From Xanthostigma xanthostigma (taxonomy: Eukaryota; Arthropoda; Insecta; Raphidioptera; Raphidiidae), in assembly GCA_963575645.1 (NCBI GenBank), contig OY754467.1, forward strand, positions 33,973,108-34,037,107: a stretch of 64,000 nucleotides of DNA. The letters are read 5' to 3'. Positions 59,759 to 64,000 of this stretch are shown in pieces; the first letter of the stretch is position 1; every line of letters begins with the position of its first letter. The position numbers and the translations under genes were made by a program. A model generated the notes under the pieces. The model was given only the letters and a program-made list of their open reading frames with translations. It did not search any database and was not told the DNA's origin.

Positions 59759-60746
59759 TAGTGGTGCGCACTGTAGTTCATTTCAATGAACTAGTTCAGT
59801 GGATCTGGCTCAGTCGAATGAACTAGTTCATTTATATAGTTCGCAGTTCACTAGTTCAGTAGTCAATAGATGTAACTCTGAACTGCGAATTTTATAAACG
59901 AGCTATATTCATTTCGTACATAGTTCACAATTCACATACGTATTATTTGTAGAGGATATAGAAATTACGAAAAGTCATCAATCTACAATTTTTCTAATAT
60001 TTATATTATTATATGGCATAATGGTAAATGCATGCAGATAGGATGCTTTTAATGAAATATATTTGCTTTTTAAATAAACAAATTTTTTGTCTAAATTTTG
60101 TTCTTTCTAAATATTCAAATTAACGAAAAAAATACGAAACTGGGATCTCTGCTCCTGACTTTAGGACATATTATGTATACCTATTAAAAGTTTTAGGGTC
60201 AAAATGACCCTAGAATTCATGAACACTTAATTTCAATATTGACATGACGGAATATCATGTATATATGTATATTATAATATAGAGTAGGGTATTGTAATTA
60301 CCTAAAAATCAAAAATAAAATTTTCACACCCGAATATTTTTTTGAGATCTGGATTGGCGTCTGTTACAGGAATTTAATTTACTAGACAGAAAGTGTAAGA
60401 ATTGAATTGTATTAGAAAAACATAAAATAATAATGTATATAATCAATAATATAAATCATAATATTTGTGTACACGTAAGCACAATGCACCAGCTTAAGCT
60501 GTGACGCAAGAGACGAGATCTACGAAGTGTGAATGGTGAACTATATACTCTATGACTGGGACAGGGGACTTCTTTAGTTCAGAGATCTTTAGGTCATATT
60601 CCACAAGCATTAAAAGACAGTGGTGAATTGATCCGATCAGTGTGAACTAATGAACTAGTTCATTGAATTGTTGCGAACTAGTTCATTTAGTTCATGATAC
60701 TGATTAGTTCATTCGAACTAGTTCATTCATGAACTACACATCTCTA
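59759..60746. mobile_element. Non-autonomous hAT element with GAACTAGTTC subterminal motifs
   Basis: 988 bp flanked by an exact 8-bp duplication ATAAGATT (59751-59758 and 60747-60754), the hAT hallmark. Ends read TAGTGGTGCGCACTGTAGTTC and, inverted, TAGAGATGTGTAGTTC. Both ends carry several copies of the palindrome GAACTAGTTC or half-sites TGAACTA; hAT transposases commonly bind repeated short subterminal motifs. No coding sequence was recognised in the AT-rich interior, so it is probably non-autonomous. It ends 97 bp before the mRpL12 ATG. Confidence 0.85.
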
Positions 60747-60843
60747 ATAAGATTGCTATATTTATTATAACCTTAAAAATTACTGTCGCTTTTATTTCCG
60801 ATTTTTGGGTGATACTATTGCATTATTTTTTTAAATTATAAAA
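60747..60843 (+). promoter_or_regulatory. 5' flank / presumed promoter and 5'UTR of mRpL12
   Basis: Only 97 bp separate the mRpL12 start codon from the end of a hAT element, counting its 8-bp target duplication ATAAGATT at 60747-60754. The stretch is AT-rich with no clear TATA box in a diagnostic place. Transcription must start here or within the transposon unless a further untranslated exon exists upstream. This is inferred from spacing; no promoter motif was recognised with confidence. Confidence 0.4.
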
Positions 60844-62736
60844 ATGCAAGCTGTAAGGCGTGTAATATTAAAACAGAATATCAAACAATGGAGGCAAATA
60901 TCATCAAGGTTCGTTTTTTAAGTTGCTACATTTTACATGTGTCGCTTTCCGATCTACCTTTCTACATAAAAAATGTGTATTTTTTAGCTGTATTGTAAAT
61001 ACGTCGGTGCAAGGAATATCTCCAGAGCAGCCTTTAAAAAGTCCACCGCCTTCACATGTTGAAAAAACTTATTCACCAAAATTGGAGAAAATCGTCTCAG
61101 ATATTTCACAATTAAATCTACTGGAAGTGTCAGAGCTAAGTGACTTACTTAAGAAGAGACTAAATCTTCCAGATGCGCCAATAATGCCAATGGGTGCGTT
61201 TGGTGGGCCCGCACGACCTGCTGCTGAGGACGAAGAAGAAGTTGAACCGAAACAGGTATTTTTCGACACCTGAACTAATATATTATGTAATGCATGGGTC
61301 CCTTCGTTTCTGGAGTGTAGTAGGTCGGGATAATCGAACGGCAATATTTGTGTTTGTTTGATTATATCTAATTATTTTGTATTAAAGATTAGCATAGTAT
61401 AGATTTTTATGTGTTCGTTATTAAACCAACGAAATGAAACAGGGCCGTACCCAGGGGGGGCTAGAGGGATTAACCCCCCCTCCATGAAACTCCAAAGATA
61501 TATATAATTTTTCTAATAACTGATGCAACGTGAGAAAGTATACCAACAAAATATAGATTTCGTGTCAAATAATGGCTAGTGTTCACAGCATCGTGATTCC
61601 TCTAAGTCGATTATTGCAAGATGATGAACTCGATTTATCTTCAGCAGTAGATTTAGCAAATTGTGCTCGAAACGCTCTTGAAAAATAAGAGAGTCGTCTG
61701 AATTGCATTTCCAAAAAAATTTTTCAACAGTCTCTACATTTTGCACAAACTACGAAATCGAAATAAGAAAACCTAGATTAGTTAAAAAACAAGTAGGTAC
61801 CTACATCGTAGTAATGTTATGACAACCGAAGTAGAAGATTACTATAGAATATCGATTTATTTACCATTTTTGGACACATTCATTACCCATTTGACTGGTA
61901 GGTTTTCTAAGTATCAAGAAATATTGGAATCATTTGAAATTTTGTTTTAACAAAAAAAAGGTAAACCTTATGAATATGATGTACAGTGTTTCGGTGTGAG
62001 AACTTGGTTTACTTAATAACATGTGATCAAATTTTGTTTTTCCTTCAGAAAACAATGATATTCTTGAAAAAGGTGCTAAAAAACTGTATGACCTGTATTT
62101 TCTTCTTCTTATTTGTTCTGAGGGTGAGATCTTAGGTAGCCTCCATTTATGGCAGATTTTTTTGACAAAAGAAAATATTGATTTGAGGAATCCATTTGAG
62201 CTGTTAATTACTTCTTAATTTTGAACTATCATTTCATTTTTATTTTAGAAATGTAATAAAAAAATCTGGGGACCCGTACACGATCTCTTAAAACCCCCCT
62301 CTTACAAAAATCCTGGGTACGGCCCTGATTAATGAAATAAGTTTTTTGCAACTTAATCTGATGTCGCAATGGTCCCGCCTATAGTTCTTTGACGCAACGC
62401 ACGTTTCGGGTTTTTCGTTAAAGCTAAAATCAGAGAATTTCTTATTAATCCGTGGTATTTGTACTTCAGTAATCTTTTTGTCGTTTCCATAATACATATT
62501 TTGTTTTTCGACAGATCCAAACATCATTCAGCGTCAAACTTGTGAAGTTCGATGATAAACAGAAGGTAGCGTTAATCAAAGAAATCAAAAATCAAATGGA
62601 TGGTATGAATTTAGTGCAAGCTAAAAAATTCGTAGAAAGTGCTCCGGCTATCGTTAAAGCTGATATAGCTAAAGACGAAGCTGAGAAACTCAAAGAAATT
62701 TTAGTTAAAGTTGGCGCCGAAATAGATATTGAATAG
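60844..62736 (+). CDS. mRpL12: Mitochondrial ribosomal protein L12 (bL12m), three exons
   Basis: Exons are 60844-60908, 60988-61255 and 62515-62736; all introns are GT-AG and the phases agree (AG|C codon at junction 1, phase 0 at junction 2), giving 184 aa. The first ~22 residues are basic and hydroxylated (MQAVRRVILKQ...), as expected for a mitochondrial targeting peptide. Residues ~54-84 (KIVSDISQLNLLEVSELSDL) match the L7/L12 N-terminal dimerisation domain. Residues 85-111 are a Pro/Ala/Gly then acidic hinge. Residues ~112-184 match the L7/L12 C-terminal domain, with KFVESAPAIVKADIAKDEAE and the closing KVGAEIDIE. Known role of the family: stalk protein of the mitochondrial large ribosomal subunit that recruits translation factors in the matrix. 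Length is normal for insect homologues. Intron 2 (1259 bp) holds a decayed hAT transposon; intron 1 is 79 bp. The ATG at 60844 is chosen because it alone gives a targeting peptide and a matching splice phase. Confidence 0.95.
61440..62327 (+). mobile_element. Decayed hAT transposon inside mRpL12 intron 2
   Basis: Terminal inverted repeats CAGGGCCGTACCCAGG / CCTGGGTACGGCCCTG bound 888 bp within the intron. The interior keeps broken pieces of a hAT transposase of the ZMYM1/DUF4371-like group on the plus strand: a block starting at 61574 (MASVHSIVIPLSRLLQDDEL), a block at ~61825-61950 containing VEDYYRISIYLPFLDTFI and LTGRFSKYQEILESFEILF, and a block at ~62050-62218 containing FFLTKENIDLRNPFEL-like sequence with frame breaks. 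Stops and frameshifts show that it is dead. The flanking target duplication is imperfect (AATGAA on both sides, six of eight bases). The same orientation as mRpL12 means the remnant is transcribed as intron sequence. Confidence 0.85.
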
Positions 62737-62817
62737 ATTAGTACATTTATGTTTGTTTTTTTTTTTTATACATGTTCATTATTTAGTTAATAGTATTTGA
62801 AGTACGACTGGTTTAAT

Positions 62818-62840
62818 AATAAAATACATAACCAAATAAA
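62818..62840 (+). terminator. Poly(A) signals of mRpL12
   Basis: Two AATAAA hexamers (62818-62823 and 62835-62840) lie 82 and 99 bp after the mRpL12 stop codon, the expected place for 3' end formation. Confidence 0.7.
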
Positions 62841-63285
62841 TGTGTATTCAATTTTTTATAACAGCGATTTTTTTATGAAATTGTTTTTTTTTTTTTTTGT
62901 GCACTAAAAACAAAATTCAAATAATATGAATCTGCACCAAAATACAATACATTATAATATAATAGTTAGGAAATAATCAAATGTTTAATTTAAAGAACAT
63001 GCATAGTGATATTTCTTATCCATAAAATTTTTTTCATTAATTGTCAGTATAGAAGCAATTTTTAAAAACATATTTTCGTTTATATTCCAATCTATTGGAC
63101 AATTTAATTTATGAATTTCTTGCACCTAGTACCTTGGATTGGAATATAATAAGAGAAATAAACTATGACTCTTCATCTTCGGAAATAATTGGACTTCAAC
63201 TTCTTTTCCAACATTGTCTTTCATATAATACAGTTAACAATCCTTGGACGTTTGTCAATACAAAAGCTGGTATAATAATGAACCC

Positions 63286-64000
63286 TCATTTATGCTTGGA
63301 TTCGGATTCGTCATGCTTTTGGACAAAAGATGTGTGACAATGTTTTTCGGGATGCTCACCTCTGAGTTTAACGTATTTAATGACGGAGGGAATTTTTGAT
63401 TTAGGACGACTGGGAGAGGCACTCTTAGAACTATTTTTGGTGTCAGGAATGCATCCACAAGTATTATTTTTGCTATCCAACACATTGCCCTGTAAAAAAG
63501 TTATTTTGTTTAAACTTAAGCTCTGTTCCAAGCTCTCTGAGAACGGTAACAGAACCGTCACCGTCTTGCGCAGTAGCTAACACCAAACTATCGGTTTTTG
63601 GGCTACTGCGCAAGACTGACGGTTCTGTTACCGTTCTCAGACAGCTTGGAACAGAGCTTTTGTTTAGTGTAACAGTCGTTAATTTGAGGTATAAATATTA
63701 TACTTACTTGACTACTAACTGGTAATTTTTTTTAATTTTGTTTTTTTTTTTGGTCAAAATGCGGTGTTTTTAAAGATGGTGAGTAGATTCGACAAAAGAA
63801 ATTACTACTTTCCAATAAAAGAAAAATTAGTAACTGATCGAAAATTATATAATTGTTTACATACTGAAAGAAAAAATGTGAGATCTTCATTACCGGTGTT
63901 CCATTCGTTTTATTGTGGTCTTTTTTTTCAACCGAACTACAAAATTTGTTGTCTTTTGATGATTCTTGTATTTCGACTGACTCTTCATGGTTTTTATCAT
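63286..64000 (-). CDS. Unknown Lys/Ser-rich protein, last two coding exons (partial, runs off window)
   Basis: Two in-phase exons read on the minus strand. The upstream one runs from the window edge to 63894 and encodes acidic/lysine-rich sequence (HEESVEIQESSKDNKFC... ending NKTNGTP) before a GTAATG donor. The last one (63489-63286) follows a strong TTTTTTACAG acceptor and encodes 67 residues from GNVLDSKNNTCGC, through SPSRPKSKIP and a KYVKLRGEHPEKHCHTSF segment, to the stop at 63288-63286. Splicing keeps phase 0. The 404-bp intron carries a fold-back MITE. The composition (Ser, Lys, Asn, His, four Cys) suggests a disordered C-terminal tail; I do not recognise the family. A GTGAGC inside the last exon (after KLR) could be an alternative donor. 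The gene converges on mRpL12 with about 550 bp between stop codons. Confidence 0.6.
63518..63659. mobile_element. Fold-back MITE in intron of the minus-strand gene
   Basis: A 142-bp near-palindrome with ~57-bp arms (AGCTCTGTTCCAAGCT...ACGGTAACAGAACCGTC, then TTGCGCAGTAGC) around a short loop near 63580-63600. A related, more degenerate copy lies at 51143-51274. No clear target duplication was identified. Confidence 0.8.

Noticed and set aside
61069..61344. Minus-strand ORF opposite mRpL12 exon 2
   Set aside because: It is a shadow of the coding exon on the other strand.

Overview
The window looks like AT-rich animal nuclear DNA, most likely from an insect. It carries a nuclear gene for a mitochondrial ribosomal protein split by two spliceosomal introns, long non-coding stretches, and a crowded set of eukaryotic transposable elements (hAT, PIF/Harbinger-like, pogo-like, Helitron-like, LINE and tRNA-SINE). 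The order cannot be fixed from sequence alone. The repeat style (Helitron-like ends of the type CTAGCCGTTACCCGCGGCTT, and fold-back elements) fits Hemiptera or Lepidoptera. I see no operons, CRISPR arrays or rRNA.

Only the last 3.2 kb holds convincing host genes. mRpL12 (60844-62736, plus strand, three exons, 184 aa) is complete. Downstream and convergent with it, on the minus strand, are the last two coding exons of a lysine/serine-rich protein of unknown function (63286 to beyond 64000). Transposons press on both genes: a hAT element with an exact 8-bp target duplication ends 97 bp before the mRpL12 start codon, a decayed hAT fills most of mRpL12 intron 2, and a fold-back MITE sits in the intron of the minus-strand gene.

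The first 60 kb is mainly a layered repeat landscape. (i) A PIF/Harbinger-like MITE family (terminal repeat AGGCCGCTGCACACGAGG, TAA/TTA target duplications) has about ten copies between 3.5 and 53 kb. (ii) hAT elements and hAT MITEs with readable 8-bp duplications lie near 15.6, 23.6, 31.8, 37.2, 39.4, 41.1, 47.0, 47.7, 56.8 and 59.8 kb. (iii) Helitron-like elements with A|TC...CTAG|T junctions lie at 4.5, 8.9 and 24.8 kb, with more degenerate ones elsewhere. (iv) Large fold-back elements include a near-perfect palindrome of about 690 bp at 42.8-43.5 kb and one of about 1.24 kb at 34.5-35.8 kb. (v) Decayed LINE coding fragments lie at 12.9-13.4, 21.0-21.4 and 52.9-54.1 kb. (vi) A tRNA-derived SINE pair in inverted orientation (50.0-52.0 kb) flanks a short coding-like block.

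Several elements are nested inside others, so their relative ages can be read: a hAT inside a Helitron-like repeat, a MITE inside a LINE, a hAT MITE inside a fold-back element, and a related fold-back element inside a different hAT. I found no evidence of a new multi-gene system. The most notable items are the nested transposon chronology, the large palindromes, and the transposon-bounded mRpL12 locus with its convergent unknown neighbour.
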